DNA of 64,000 nucleotides from contig FPAX01000003.1 in NCBI GenBank assembly GCA_900116485.1, positions 124,001 through 188,000 of the forward strand. The letters run 5' to 3'. Below, piece by piece: positions 16,823 to 26,458 of the stretch. The notes beneath the pieces were generated by a model. That model was not told where the DNA came from. It saw only the letters and a list, made by a program, of their open reading frames with translations, and made no database searches. Made by a program: the position numbers and the translations under genes. This DNA is from Selenomonas sp. GACV-9. Lineage in GTDB: Bacteria; Bacillota; Negativicutes; Selenomonadales; Selenomonadaceae. The stretch's first letter is position 1; each line of letters opens with the position of its first letter.

Positions 16823-18283
16823 CTAATTTTTATCTTGCACGGTCAATTGACTTAGTAATTTTTCTATCACCCTATAAATGATTAATTTAGGATAATATTT
16901 CCATATCGATACTGTCTTTTTACTAATGATTGAACGAGCCAACGATTTCATAGTAAACCTATGTTTATACGATTTACGAAACTCACTTGTATCAATATCA
17001 TGCAAACAGAATTCAAATTTAGTTTTCCCAGTCACCACAAGATTATTCAATTCACACCTAAAGGTATCTTCATCCATCACTCTGCTGATTAATTTACGTT
17101 CAGCCAATTGCCGATATTGTTTATCTGATAGCAGTTTATCCACTTCAGACACCAACTCATCCTTATTCTTAAATTCCAACCTAATATCCTTATGGTTGAG
17201 CAACAATCCGTCCAAACTATTATCCGGACAGTTGAGCAATGTCAAGGGAAGTTTCCCAGCAACAGCAGCATACTGTGTCATCAAGCCTCCTATCATAGGA
17301 TATGTATTAAGGTATATCGTAGAGTGTTTCATAACTGCATATAAGTCTTTTCGTTCATCCAACACAAATACTCGGGAAGGATATCTCGTCTGCAGCTTTT
17401 TCAGCCCTGATTTATCCCCTGCTCCAGCATAGACAAACAGCAACTCCTCATGCCGTTGCAAAATCTCATTAACCATCTGATAATAGGTTTCTTTATCATT
17501 AAATGTCTTATACAATGCCCCACCGCTAAACAATATAGGTCTATCATCAACATCAAACGGGAAGCCTTCAAATGGAACATCCTTATCAAAATACGGATAA
17601 TAATGCAGTAATCGAATTTTTTCAGCTGCTATGTGCCGATACTTATGCGAGACACAAGCCCCATAATTACGAAATTCCACACAATAATCAAAAGCATTTC
17701 TCCCTAACCAAAAAGCATGGTCAGTCAAATTAATCTGATATCGTTTTACCTTCCCTGCCATAACCGCAAAAGAAACACAGCCTTCTACATCCGCTGGATA
17801 CGTGTAAAAAAATGCTGTATGTGGCTGATATTTTTTGAAAAAATGCAATATCTCAGACGTCAGTTTATTCCCACACTTATTCTTTAAATAACAAAAAACT
17901 ATATTCTTCCCCGCTGTTACTTTATGGATTTCTTCTTGCTGATAACGCGCTATTTCTGGTACGACATAAATAACAGAATATCTCAACTCACATAAAGCCT
18001 TGATATAAATCAACGCCAACCCTCTTGTATCTAATCCAAAGCCATCATAAAAAAGGATTACATTATTTTGAGGCTCATAATTTGTTGTAAAAGTTTTCTT
18101 ATTCACTATCTCTTGAATACATTTTTCTAACAAATCATCCGTATAGCTTTGATTCCATTTATACTGTATATCTGCTGAAACCCTGATAGCATCATATGCT
18201 TTATCAACATCATTTTTTTTAATAGCTTTCTGTGCTTTTGTATTAAAGTCTCTTATGTATCTTTCAACGATTATTTCTTCCAT
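16823..18283 (-). CDS. GT-B-like glycosyltransferase of unassigned family
   Basis: The 486-residue protein has a helical N-terminal extension (about 60 residues), then a Rossmann-like half (NNVILFYDGFGLDTRGLALIY split at normal spacing) and a second half with PILFSGGALYKTFNDKETYY and TYPMIGGLMTQYAAVAGKLP. These resemble the donor-binding region of GT-B enzymes, but I cannot place it in a numbered family. The ATG at 18283 follows GGAGG by 5 nt, so a Met six codons earlier is rejected. It is A+T-rich. Context makes a glycosyl or glycerol-phosphate-type transferase likely. Confidence 0.55.
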   Translation of the reverse strand: MEEIIVERYIRDFNTKAQKAIKKNDVDKAYDAIRVSADIQYKWNQSYTDDLLEKCIQEIVNKKTFTTNYEPQNNVILFYDGFGLDTRGLALIYIKALCELRYSVIYVVPEIARYQQEEIHKVTAGKNIVFCYLKNKCGNKLTSEILHFFKKYQPHTAFFYTYPADVEGCVSFAVMAGKVKRYQINLTDHAFWLGRNAFDYCVEFRNYGACVSHKYRHIAAEKIRLLHYYPYFDKDVPFEGFPFDVDDRPILFSGGALYKTFNDKETYYQMVNEILQRHEELLFVYAGAGDKSGLKKLQTRYPSRVFVLDERKDLYAVMKHSTIYLNTYPMIGGLMTQYAAVAGKLPLTLLNCPDNSLDGLLLNHKDIRLEFKNKDELVSEVDKLLSDKQYRQLAERKLISRVMDEDTFRCELNNLVVTGKTKFEFCLHDIDTSEFRKSYKHRFTMKSLARSIISKKTVSIWKYYPKLIIYRVIEKLLSQLTVQDKN

Positions 18284-18350
18284 ATATCCTCCAGAAAGCA
18301 AAAACCAAACGTGCCCCTTTAGTTGTATATATTTTTATAAAATTTGACAC

Positions 18351-19034
18351 TCATGGATTTTTAGATCCTAGTCTTATCCATCGTCTGCTATCTTCGTCCC
18401 ATCGTTTTAACACTTGTGCAGGACATCCTACAGCAATACTATTTGCCGGAATATTATGAGTAACCGTACTATGACTGCCAATAATACATCCTTCACCAAT
18501 AATGACACCAGGAAGGATTGTCACAAACTCCCCAATCCAGCACCTATCACCAATCTCCACGCTCTCATTTGCAGTCAGGCACCTTTCAGTGGGAGGAACA
18601 TTAGGACTCTCCGAATTATCGCCACGATACACGCCATGATTGTGGTCAGTGATATAAATCTTGCTCCCCATCAATACATCATCACCAATGACAATCCGAT
18701 GGTTGCAGCCAATATGCACATACTCCCCAACGTTGACTCTGTCACCGATGATAAGTTCTGGCGAAAATACCTGCCCTGCGGCTGGATAGTCTGTCACTGC
18801 TTCTAGCCACAGGCCTCGACCAGCAGTAAACCCTTTTCCGATGCGCATATGATCAATGCCACCTAACCGCGTGTCAGGGAAAATGCATATATCCTTGCGC
18901 CCAAAGACCATCAGCCCATAAATCAACTTACATATACGTTGATAATAGAACTGCATAGACCAGAAGAATCCCTGTCGCCTAAGTCGTTCTTTCAGTAGAT
19001 GCAGACGCCGCAAGCTCACTAATTCCAATATCAT
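18351..19034 (-). CDS. Hexapeptide-repeat (left-handed beta-helix) O-acetyltransferase
   Basis: The 227-residue protein carries repeated hexapeptides (GDRVNVGEYVHIG, IGDDVLMGSKIYI, IGEFVTILPGVIIGEGCIIGSHS) and the catalytic-type segment TDHNHGVYRG, as in WcaF and maltose/colanic-acid acetyltransferases. It probably acetylates a sugar of the polysaccharide from acetyl-CoA. An N-terminal basic helix precedes the beta-helix. AGGAG lies close to the ATG; a TTG two codons later has better spacing. It could instead N-acetylate an amino sugar, but the GNAT in the fdt block is the better candidate for that. Confidence 0.75.
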   Translation of the reverse strand: MILELVSLRRLHLLKERLRRQGFFWSMQFYYQRICKLIYGLMVFGRKDICIFPDTRLGGIDHMRIGKGFTAGRGLWLEAVTDYPAAGQVFSPELIIGDRVNVGEYVHIGCNHRIVIGDDVLMGSKIYITDHNHGVYRGDNSESPNVPPTERCLTANESVEIGDRCWIGEFVTILPGVIIGEGCIIGSHSTVTHNIPANSIAVGCPAQVLKRWDEDSRRWIRLGSKNP

Positions 19035-19043
19035 CCACTCCTG

Positions 19044-20396
19044 TTACGCACGAATACCAGCCAGCAGTTCTGAAGTTTTCTTTTGCATCAGCTCTTCATT
19101 CTGACGGGTCTCCACGTTCAGTCTTATGACTGGTTCCGTATTGGACTTGCGCAGATTAAAGCGCCAATCCTCAAACTCCACGGATAAACCATCAATCCTC
19201 GTTATCTTGCCTTTCGGACCATACTCTGCTTCGATACGTTTCAGGACTTCGTCCGCATCCTTGACCTTGCTGTTGATTTCCCCTGAGCATGGATACCGAT
19301 CCATACGTTCCTGCATCAGTTCTGACAAGGTTTTATCTGTATTGGAAAGCAGTTCCAACACCAGCAGCCACGGGATCATGCCACTGTCACAATAGGAAAA
19401 ATCCCGGAAATAGTGATGCGCACTCATCTCGCCACCATAAATGGCATTCTCCTCGCGCATCTTTTCCTTGATAAAGGCATGACCACTCTTGGACATCACG
19501 GGGATACCGCCGTTTTCCTTGACCAACTCTTCGGTATTCCATGTCAGACGCGGATCATAGATGATCTTCTCGCCAGGATTCTTCTGCAGGAATGCTTTGG
19601 CAAGGAAACCAACCATATAATAGCCCTCGATGAAGTTTCCTTGCTCATCGAACATGAAGCAACGGTCAAAATCTCCGTCCCAAGCAATACCTGCATCAGC
19701 ACCAAACTCACGCACAGCTTTGGCGGTAGACTCACGATTCTCTGGCAGCAGTGGATTCGGTACACCATTCGGGAAGTTGCCATCTGGTGTATGATGGACC
19801 TTTACCAGTTCGAAGGACAGGTACTTCTCCATCACATCAAGGATTGGCCCTGCAGCACCGTTGCCGGCATTGACCACGACTTTCAATGGCTTCAGCTTGG
19901 CTACATCCACATATGAAAGGATATGCTTTACATAATCCTCCACGATATCCAGCTTCTCGACTCGGCCAACGCTCTCTGCCTTAGCCGGAAGCTCACCATC
20001 TGCTACCTGTTTTTCCAACTCCCGCAGTCCTGTATCTCCAGAAATCGGTCGAGCCTCCTGCCGGACGAACTTCATGCCGTTGTATTCCTTCGGATTATGG
20101 CTGGCGGTAATCATGATGCCGCCGTCCAGCTGCAGATGTGCCGTGGCAAAGTAGATCATCTCCGTGCCACATTGCCCGATGTCGATGACATCACAGCCAG
20201 ACTCCGTAAGACCTTTTACCAATGCCGCCTTCAAAACTGGGCCAGACAAGCGGATATCATTTCCCACGACAACTTTTCTCGCCGAGAACAACTCAGGGAA
20301 AAATCGCCCAATGCGATAAGCTATCTCTTCATTTATGGTATCCGGATAAATCCCTCGGATATCGTAAGCACCGAATGCCTCTACGCAAAAACTCAT
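19044..20396 (-). CDS. manB: Phosphomannomutase/phosphoglucomutase
   Basis: The 450-residue protein has the four-domain alpha-D-phosphohexomutase pattern: FGAYDIRGIYP at the start, the phosphoserine loop TASHNPKEYNG, the metal loop DGDFDRCF and GGEMSAHHYFRDF for sugar recognition, which is the PMM/PGM type. It converts mannose-6-phosphate to mannose-1-phosphate for the next gene. The start follows AAGGAAGG. It sits 11 bp from manC and is less A+T-rich than the transferase genes around it, as is common for precursor genes. Confidence 0.92.
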   Translation of the reverse strand: MSFCVEAFGAYDIRGIYPDTINEEIAYRIGRFFPELFSARKVVVGNDIRLSGPVLKAALVKGLTESGCDVIDIGQCGTEMIYFATAHLQLDGGIMITASHNPKEYNGMKFVRQEARPISGDTGLRELEKQVADGELPAKAESVGRVEKLDIVEDYVKHILSYVDVAKLKPLKVVVNAGNGAAGPILDVMEKYLSFELVKVHHTPDGNFPNGVPNPLLPENRESTAKAVREFGADAGIAWDGDFDRCFMFDEQGNFIEGYYMVGFLAKAFLQKNPGEKIIYDPRLTWNTEELVKENGGIPVMSKSGHAFIKEKMREENAIYGGEMSAHHYFRDFSYCDSGMIPWLLVLELLSNTDKTLSELMQERMDRYPCSGEINSKVKDADEVLKRIEAEYGPKGKITRIDGLSVEFEDWRFNLRKSNTEPVIRLNVETRQNEELMQKKTSELLAGIRA

Positions 20397-20407
20397 ATAA
20401 TCCTTCC

Positions 20408-21781
20408 TTATTCTGGGTCTGCAAACCTTACTATGTCATCCTCGCTGATGTAGGCTCCATTCTGTATCTCAATCAGCTCCAATGGAATCTTGCCTGGATT
20501 GGCCAACTGATGTCTTACCGTCTGGGGAATGAATACAGATTCTTCCTCATGGATGAACATACGCGCTTCCCCACGCACGACTTCAGCCGTACCGCGCAGG
20601 ACTACCCAATGCTCTGTCCGATGGTAGTGCATCTGCAATGCCAGTTTCTTGCCAGGCATCACCCGGACTTTTTTCATCCGGTAGCCTTTACCCTGGCCAA
20701 TGATAGAGGATGTGCCCCATTCATGGAAGATCGTGGTATGCTCTACCGCCTCCTTGCGGTTCATTGCCTTCAGCTTTTCTACCACATTTTTGACCTTCTG
20801 GGATTCGCCCTTCTTCGCTACGACGATAACGTCATCAGTCTCCACCAACAGCAAATCATCAAGACCGATGCCAGCAATCAGCCGGTCACGCCCCATAATC
20901 AGTGAATCCTTGCAGTCAAGGGCCAATACATCTCCCTTGACAGCATTGCCATTGGCATCCTTAGGCAAGATATCGTACATGGCATCCCAGGAACCGATGT
21001 CATTCCAATAGCAGGAAAGCTCTACCATGCATACATTTTGTGAGCGCTCTGCTACCGCATAGTCGATAGAGATTTCTGGCAAGTCACCGAAAGCAGCCAG
21101 CAGATGATCATAGCCGCCATCCATCTGCTGCGCAATCTCTGGCTGATAAGCCGCAAGCTCAGCCTTTATCGTTCCAAGTGAAAAAGCAAACATGCCAGAA
21201 TTCCAGTAATAATTGCCAGCCGCTACATACTTTTCTGCCGTGACGAAATCCGGCTTCTCCTTGAAGGACGTCACCTTCCTTACTACAGCATCCGTAGTTT
21301 CGGTTTCAATGTAGCCATAGCCAGTCTCTGGTCGTTTCGCCGGAATGCCAAACGTTACCAGCTGGCCTGTCTTAGCTGCCTGCTCAGCTGAATCCACGCA
21401 ACGCTTGAACTCATCCAACGGACGAATCACATGGTCTGCTGCTGCCACTAGCAACATTTCATCTTCGTCACATGCCAGCTCAGAACGGCAGAACTCCGCT
21501 CCCAGAGCAATCGCCGGAGCAGTATTGCGGGCTACCGGCTCCAGCAGGACATGTGCCGACTCCGCATTGCATTCGCTCAGTTCATTCTGCACATGATACA
21601 AGTACTTCTGATTGGTAATGACGATTATATCCTCTGCTGATACAAAAGACATAAACCGTTTCACTGTATGAGCTAGCAAGGAGTTCTCATCTTCCAGGCA
21701 TAAAAACTGCTTGGGATAAGACTTACGCGATAGTGGAAACAAACGCGATCCGCCGCCACCGGCTAAGATTATGATTTTCAA
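20408..21781 (-). CDS. manC: Mannose-1-phosphate guanylyltransferase / mannose-6-phosphate isomerase
   Basis: The 457-residue bifunctional type II enzyme starts with the nucleotidyltransferase motif LAGGGGSRLFPLSRKSYPKQ and has FKEKPDFVTAEKYV. Its C-terminal cupin domain contains the isomerase motif MQMHYHRTEHWVV (read here as LALQMHYHRTEHW). It makes GDP-mannose. The start codon is TTG with GGGAAGG 8 nt upstream. No GDP-mannose dehydratase (gmd) is in the window, so mannose itself is the likely residue in the polymer. Confidence 0.93.
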   Translation of the reverse strand: MKIIILAGGGGSRLFPLSRKSYPKQFLCLEDENSLLAHTVKRFMSFVSAEDIIVITNQKYLYHVQNELSECNAESAHVLLEPVARNTAPAIALGAEFCRSELACDEDEMLLVAAADHVIRPLDEFKRCVDSAEQAAKTGQLVTFGIPAKRPETGYGYIETETTDAVVRKVTSFKEKPDFVTAEKYVAAGNYYWNSGMFAFSLGTIKAELAAYQPEIAQQMDGGYDHLLAAFGDLPEISIDYAVAERSQNVCMVELSCYWNDIGSWDAMYDILPKDANGNAVKGDVLALDCKDSLIMGRDRLIAGIGLDDLLLVETDDVIVVAKKGESQKVKNVVEKLKAMNRKEAVEHTTIFHEWGTSSIIGQGKGYRMKKVRVMPGKKLALQMHYHRTEHWVVLRGTAEVVRGEARMFIHEEESVFIPQTVRHQLANPGKIPLELIEIQNGAYISEDDIVRFADPE

Positions 21782-21817
21782 AATGTTATCCTTCCCCTCA
21801 TCATTTGCTAGCCTTAT

Positions 21818-22951
21818 TCAACCTTCAGCATTCACTTCATCAACAGCCTTCTTTAACGCTTCTAAATACGCATAGCCTTTTGTTTCATCAGGCTCCAGAT
21901 ATGCGCCTTCTCCCCATTCATTCCAAGCAGTAACGAATACATATTCTATTTCTTTTTTACGGGATATTTCCATAAGTCGTTTCAGATATCTGCCAAATTT
22001 CTCTGGTGTTCCACCTTTCATAATCCGTGCCATCCGGCCACGTCTTGGTGTATCATCAAAATCTACAAATCCACTAAGGAATGTCTTCGAATCCGCTTTT
22101 TCTGCATCCCGCAATATCCTTCGCCAACATTTGTCATAACTAGCAAACCTGATTCTTTTCATCTTCTTACTTATGACGTTATTGACTTTATTCTTCAACG
22201 CATCCATAAAATAATTTGGCGAGAATGGCGAATATCGTATACGATATTCCAGATTCTCATTGCGCCAATTATCTTTTGTCATACAAATGATTCCTGCAAA
22301 ACCATTTTCTTTCGCTAACTTATCCCAATACTCAACCATATCTTTTATGACCGAAAATTGGTTATGTGGTTGAAAGATGCCAAACACAGGCTTATTATCT
22401 ATTTTGATATATCTGCTGTCCCGAAAGAATGACAACAAATAATCGAAATGCTTTTTCCAATCTTCTTTCGTCCCGTATACCAGTTTAGCTAATACACCGC
22501 CATTATCTATTTCTTCTTGCGAAATATCCCCATCATAATCAGGAGCCCAATCATTCATCAATCGTTCTTTACTCCAGGTTCTTGTCCATGAAGTATTATC
22601 CCAAAGAAATAGATAATTTATATCAATATCACTATTATCACGAATCAACTCCGCAGGTTTCTCCAACAACTTCAATTCGGATGAAAACCAATAATGATAT
22701 ATCCCGAATCCATATACTCCATATTTCTTTGCCAATTGTGCTTGCCATCGAATCTCATCCACATCATCTAAATGATAATAATGTTTGTCTAATGGTATTC
22801 TAGGCTGACTATGCCCTTTATATAATGGTTGCGTTCGTTTTACTGCCAGCCAATCAGTAAAACCATCTCCCCACCATTTACTATTTTCTGGTATCACATG
22901 AAACTGTGGCAGATAATTTGCTATAACCTTTATCCTATTTACAGAACACAC
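21818..22951 (-). CDS. WbsX-type (glycoside hydrolase 99-like) polysaccharide biosynthesis protein
   Basis: The 377-residue protein has the characteristic start KVIANYLPQFHVIPENSKWWG with GFTDW, then YGFGIYHYWF and FVTAWNEWGEGAYLEPD. These define the WbsX/GH99-like family found in O-antigen and rhamnan loci, where members are proposed glycosyltransferases or processing enzymes. It begins with GTG (AGGAAGAG upstream) and overlaps the preceding Wzy-like gene by 17 nt. No membrane segment or signal peptide is seen. The exact reaction is not known for the family. Confidence 0.75.
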   Translation of the reverse strand: MCSVNRIKVIANYLPQFHVIPENSKWWGDGFTDWLAVKRTQPLYKGHSQPRIPLDKHYYHLDDVDEIRWQAQLAKKYGVYGFGIYHYWFSSELKLLEKPAELIRDNSDIDINYLFLWDNTSWTRTWSKERLMNDWAPDYDGDISQEEIDNGGVLAKLVYGTKEDWKKHFDYLLSFFRDSRYIKIDNKPVFGIFQPHNQFSVIKDMVEYWDKLAKENGFAGIICMTKDNWRNENLEYRIRYSPFSPNYFMDALKNKVNNVISKKMKRIRFASYDKCWRRILRDAEKADSKTFLSGFVDFDDTPRRGRMARIMKGGTPEKFGRYLKRLMEISRKKEIEYVFVTAWNEWGEGAYLEPDETKGYAYLEALKKAVDEVNAEG

Positions 22952-24215
22952 TTTTCTCTTCCTTTTTCCATCTCAAATATACTGAAAGCACTGCTATATG
23001 CATCCAAAAATACGGCCGAAGAATATTTTGATTCAATTGCAAAATCAATATTTCAGCAATTAATGCAATTAACAATCCTTCCCCTATTCCATCATCATAT
23101 ACCAGTGATTCTACCGATGATTTAATTAATTTATAGAAATACACTAAAAAAGGAATAATACCAACAATCCCTGATGCCGCTAATACTTCCAGTGCTACCG
23201 CCGACCCTTCATTATCTTTCGTATCGCCACTTTGATTGTTTGATATTGCTATTTTCTCAGCCACGCCACCTAAACTAGAGCCTATGATAGGATTATCATA
23301 AAATGCCACTAAAGTCTTTTCCATATTATCCGCACGTGTATCTACCGAGTGTGCAGCTGTTCCTCCTATACCAGTTCCCTCAAGCAAAAAACCGTATTCA
23401 TCAAAAAGATCATCAAAGGGTACTATATTACCTATACAGAAACACATCACTAATACTACTAGCAAACATTTAATATACTTAATATGAATTTTATTTTTCA
23501 TGAAATTAAGTATTATTTCTTTTATTTCCTTGCAAAATCTTGGCAAAGCCACCACACAAATCATCATCATGATTCCCATTCTAGAGCTGCTCAATATCAT
23601 AGATGCACTTACAACGCAAAACATTAGCCTTAGTTTTAACCGATTAAATAAGACTTCATTGTCATATTTTAACAAGACTAATAAAACACACCATCCCATA
23701 AGCATATATGTAGCAAAATACGAAGGTTCATATGAAAAACCATTAATCCTTGCTAACACCCCAGGAATCCACCACTGCGCAACCAATGGTGTATTCATTT
23801 TCAAAAAAGGCGCAGCAATGAATTGAAATAATCCAAATACAGCTACCATAACAAATGATAAACAATAAACACGCAGTAATGACTTAACCTGTTTTGTACT
23901 TACAAAGACATTTACAAGCAATATAATATTTAATATATCTTGTGTAAGCCAAAGCCAATACCCAACACTCCTTACCAGCTCATCAGTATTCAATACAAAA
24001 AGCAATATAAAAATATTCCAAAAGCAAAGCCATCCTATTGCTTTTGGCATAATAATTATCCTTCTTACTTTTAACGCCCATAGCAAATAAGCATAAGGAA
24101 TAAACATAACCAACTGACAAAACCTTACCGTTCCGCTTATTTGCCATGCTAAAAATATATCGAATGATGTTGTCATAATCGCTATATATATGAGCAATTT
24201 CATAACGAACAACAA
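22935..24215 (-). CDS. wzy: O-antigen polymerase-like membrane protein (Wzy)
   Basis: The 426-residue protein has about 11-12 hydrophobic segments with a larger polar loop in the C-terminal half (from about PFDDLFDEYGFLLEG to SNNQSGDTKDNEGSA), typical of Wzy polymerases and WaaL ligases. The segment GFSYEPSYFATYMLMGW is also seen in O-antigen polymerases. It probably joins repeat units at the periplasmic face. The start could be the TTG used here or an ATG four codons later. Distinguishing polymerase from ligase needs structure or genetics; its place in a Wzx/Wzz locus favours polymerase. Confidence 0.75.
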   Translation of the reverse strand: MLFVMKLLIYIAIMTTSFDIFLAWQISGTVRFCQLVMFIPYAYLLWALKVRRIIIMPKAIGWLCFWNIFILLFVLNTDELVRSVGYWLWLTQDILNIILLVNVFVSTKQVKSLLRVYCLSFVMVAVFGLFQFIAAPFLKMNTPLVAQWWIPGVLARINGFSYEPSYFATYMLMGWCVLLVLLKYDNEVLFNRLKLRLMFCVVSASMILSSSRMGIMMMICVVALPRFCKEIKEIILNFMKNKIHIKYIKCLLVVLVMCFCIGNIVPFDDLFDEYGFLLEGTGIGGTAAHSVDTRADNMEKTLVAFYDNPIIGSSLGGVAEKIAISNNQSGDTKDNEGSAVALEVLAASGIVGIIPFLVYFYKLIKSSVESLVYDDGIGEGLLIALIAEILILQLNQNILRPYFWMHIAVLSVYLRWKKEEKSVFCK

Positions 24216-24221
24216 TTGAAA

Positions 24222-25325
24222 TCATCCCTTCATAACTTTTACATCCGATTCACATATAGCTTCTATTATATTCATAATTTCATTCACCTTATCATTCCAA
24301 TCGAATTTACAAAGCCACTCATCAATATTTATCTTTCGTTTTTCATCTTTTAACTTATCCGCAATATCATTAACATCATACGGATTGAAATAATCTGCAC
24401 AATCACCACATACTTCCGGTATCGATGCCACGTTTGATACTATCACTCTTTTCTCAGCCGCTAATGCTTCTAGAGGTGGAAGGCCAAACCCCTCATATAG
24501 AGAGGGAAATACCAGTGCATCAGAATTTGCCACATATTGCATAAGCAAATCGTCCGACACATAACCTGTAAATATTATCCGATTCTCATACCCTTTTATA
24601 ATTTCTGCTATATTATCTGCCCCTGTGATGAATCCATCTTTTTTCCCAACCAATATAAGATCTTGTTCTACGTCATCTATTATCGTTTTATAAGCTTCAA
24701 TCAATCGATGCAGATTTTTATGTGGTTTTATATTCCCCACATATACGAAATATGGCTTTGTATGTGGAGATTTCTCTCTCTTAATATGCTTCCATTTTTC
24801 ATTGACGCCATTATAAACGACACTAATCTTTTCAACATCAACATTAGGAATATATTTTATTAGTTCTTGTCTTGTAAATTGCGAAACACATATAATTCTA
24901 CTAGCTTTATACGTTGCTAACCTAAACATTATGTTAGCATAAGCGCGTTTCAGAATTGATTTGTTGATTTTTTTTAATGCTAAATGTGCCAAATCATGTA
25001 TGGTTACTATCAATTTTCCTTTGTAGAAAACAGGCACATTATAATGAGGCGACCAAAAGCAATCTAAATCCTTAGGTATAATTCGCGGTAAAACAAATTG
25101 TTCTCTTATGGAGTAAATAGGACAATCACACTCTATAATATGTACATTCTTATTCGAAGAGAATGACATATCATCAATCTCATCCTTTTTTCCTATAAGA
25201 TAAAAGAACCAATCTTGCCGCATAGGTATCATTCTTGTTAGTACATTTTCAATAACCTTACCTATACCGGAAGATTTTAGCATGCGAACATCTACACCTA
25301 CACGCAACCTTTTCTCATTTTCCAT
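24222..25325 (-). CDS. Glycosyltransferase family 4 (mannosyltransferase-like)
   Basis: The protein of about 367 residues begins RVGVDVRMLKSSGIGKVIENVL, typical of WbdB/mannosyltransferase-like GT4 enzymes. It has FVYVGNIKPHKNLHRLIEAY, LVFPSLYEGFGLPPLEALAA and a C-terminal helix that swaps over the N-terminal domain. The E-x7-E motif is intact. With manB/manC in the locus a GDP-mannose donor is plausible. The ATG at 25325 overlaps the preceding stop (TGATG); a GTG one codon earlier is the alternative. Confidence 0.85.
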   Translation of the reverse strand: MENEKRLRVGVDVRMLKSSGIGKVIENVLTRMIPMRQDWFFYLIGKKDEIDDMSFSSNKNVHIIECDCPIYSIREQFVLPRIIPKDLDCFWSPHYNVPVFYKGKLIVTIHDLAHLALKKINKSILKRAYANIMFRLATYKASRIICVSQFTRQELIKYIPNVDVEKISVVYNGVNEKWKHIKREKSPHTKPYFVYVGNIKPHKNLHRLIEAYKTIIDDVEQDLILVGKKDGFITGADNIAEIIKGYENRIIFTGYVSDDLLMQYVANSDALVFPSLYEGFGLPPLEALAAEKRVIVSNVASIPEVCGDCADYFNPYDVNDIADKLKDEKRKINIDEWLCKFDWNDKVNEIMNIIEAICESDVKVMKG

Positions 25326-26422
25326 CACTTCAATATATCTCCAATATGTTTTTGAAGTTCATTCCTAAATCTTGATATCCCATATTTTTCTGCATTCTTA
25401 CGGCATTTTTCCGCTGTAATAACAGTAACATCTGAAAACATATTCACTGCATTTGCAATACTAGCCACAGTTTGCTCATCAAAGAAAATACCCGTTTTAT
25501 TTTCTTCAACTGTTTCTAATGCCCCACCTTTCCCATAAGCAATAACAGGAGTTCCACAAGCCTGTGCCTCTACTGGTGTGATGCCAAAATCTTCTTCTGC
25601 AGCAAAAACGAAGGCTTTTGCATGCTGCATTTTTTCTTTCAATACATCAAATGGCTGATATCCCATCAGTATGATATTTTCTCCAGCTATCGCTTTGATT
25701 TTTGCAAAATCCGGACCATCACCGATTACTACCAATTTCTTATCAGGCATATCATTGAAAGCCTCTACAATCAGCTTCACTTTTTTATATGGCACCAAAC
25801 GGGAAGCAGTTAAGTAATATTCTTCTTTTTTCTCACAATATGAAAATGCTTCAATATCGACAGGAGGATATATGACCTTAGCGTCTCTGCCATAAACCTT
25901 CTTGATACGCTTGGCTATGAATTTTGAATTGGCGATATAATAATCCACACCATTTGCTGTCCGTGTATCCCACATCCGCATATAGTGAAGGATTACCTTG
26001 GCTAACCAGCCCTTCATACCATGATTTAGATTTGCCTCGTTTAGATATTGATGTGTCAAATCCCAAGCATATCGAACAGGACTATGTACATAGGAAACAT
26101 GCACCTGATTGGGACCAGTTATTACCCCTTTGGATACACAGGATGAGCTTGAAATAACAAGGTCATATCCGGATAAATCTAACTGCTCGATTGCCAATGG
26201 CATCAAAGGCAAATACGTTCTATAGTGTCTTCTTGCTCCTGGCAGTTTTTGGATAAATGTAGTGTGTATTTTCTTATTTTTAATAAATTCTCGTTGCCCT
26301 TCTGGTAGAAAATCCACTGTAGAAAACAAGTCTGCATCAGGATATAGTTCCAAAAGCTGTTCTACCACACGTTCTGCTCCGGCATAAGTTACGAACCAAT
26401 CATGGACAATTGCCACTTTCAT
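25325..26422 (-). CDS. Glycosyltransferase family 4
   Basis: The 365-residue GT-B protein starts MKVAIVHDWFVTYAGAERVV and has YVHSPVRYAWDLTHQYL and the donor block FVFAAEEDFGITPVEAQACG with E-x7-E intact. This subgroup, related to WbaZ/WcaI-like enzymes, often adds mannose or a similar sugar early in repeat-unit assembly. It comes second after the initiating transferase and Wzz-like protein, so it may act soon after WbaP. It overlaps the next gene by its stop codon. Confidence 0.85.
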   Translation of the reverse strand: MKVAIVHDWFVTYAGAERVVEQLLELYPDADLFSTVDFLPEGQREFIKNKKIHTTFIQKLPGARRHYRTYLPLMPLAIEQLDLSGYDLVISSSSCVSKGVITGPNQVHVSYVHSPVRYAWDLTHQYLNEANLNHGMKGWLAKVILHYMRMWDTRTANGVDYYIANSKFIAKRIKKVYGRDAKVIYPPVDIEAFSYCEKKEEYYLTASRLVPYKKVKLIVEAFNDMPDKKLVVIGDGPDFAKIKAIAGENIILMGYQPFDVLKEKMQHAKAFVFAAEEDFGITPVEAQACGTPVIAYGKGGALETVEENKTGIFFDEQTVASIANAVNMFSDVTVITAEKCRKNAEKYGISRFRNELQKHIGDILK

Positions 26423-26458
26423 GCTCTTCCTAACCTCTCCTTATCCTGCAATCAAATT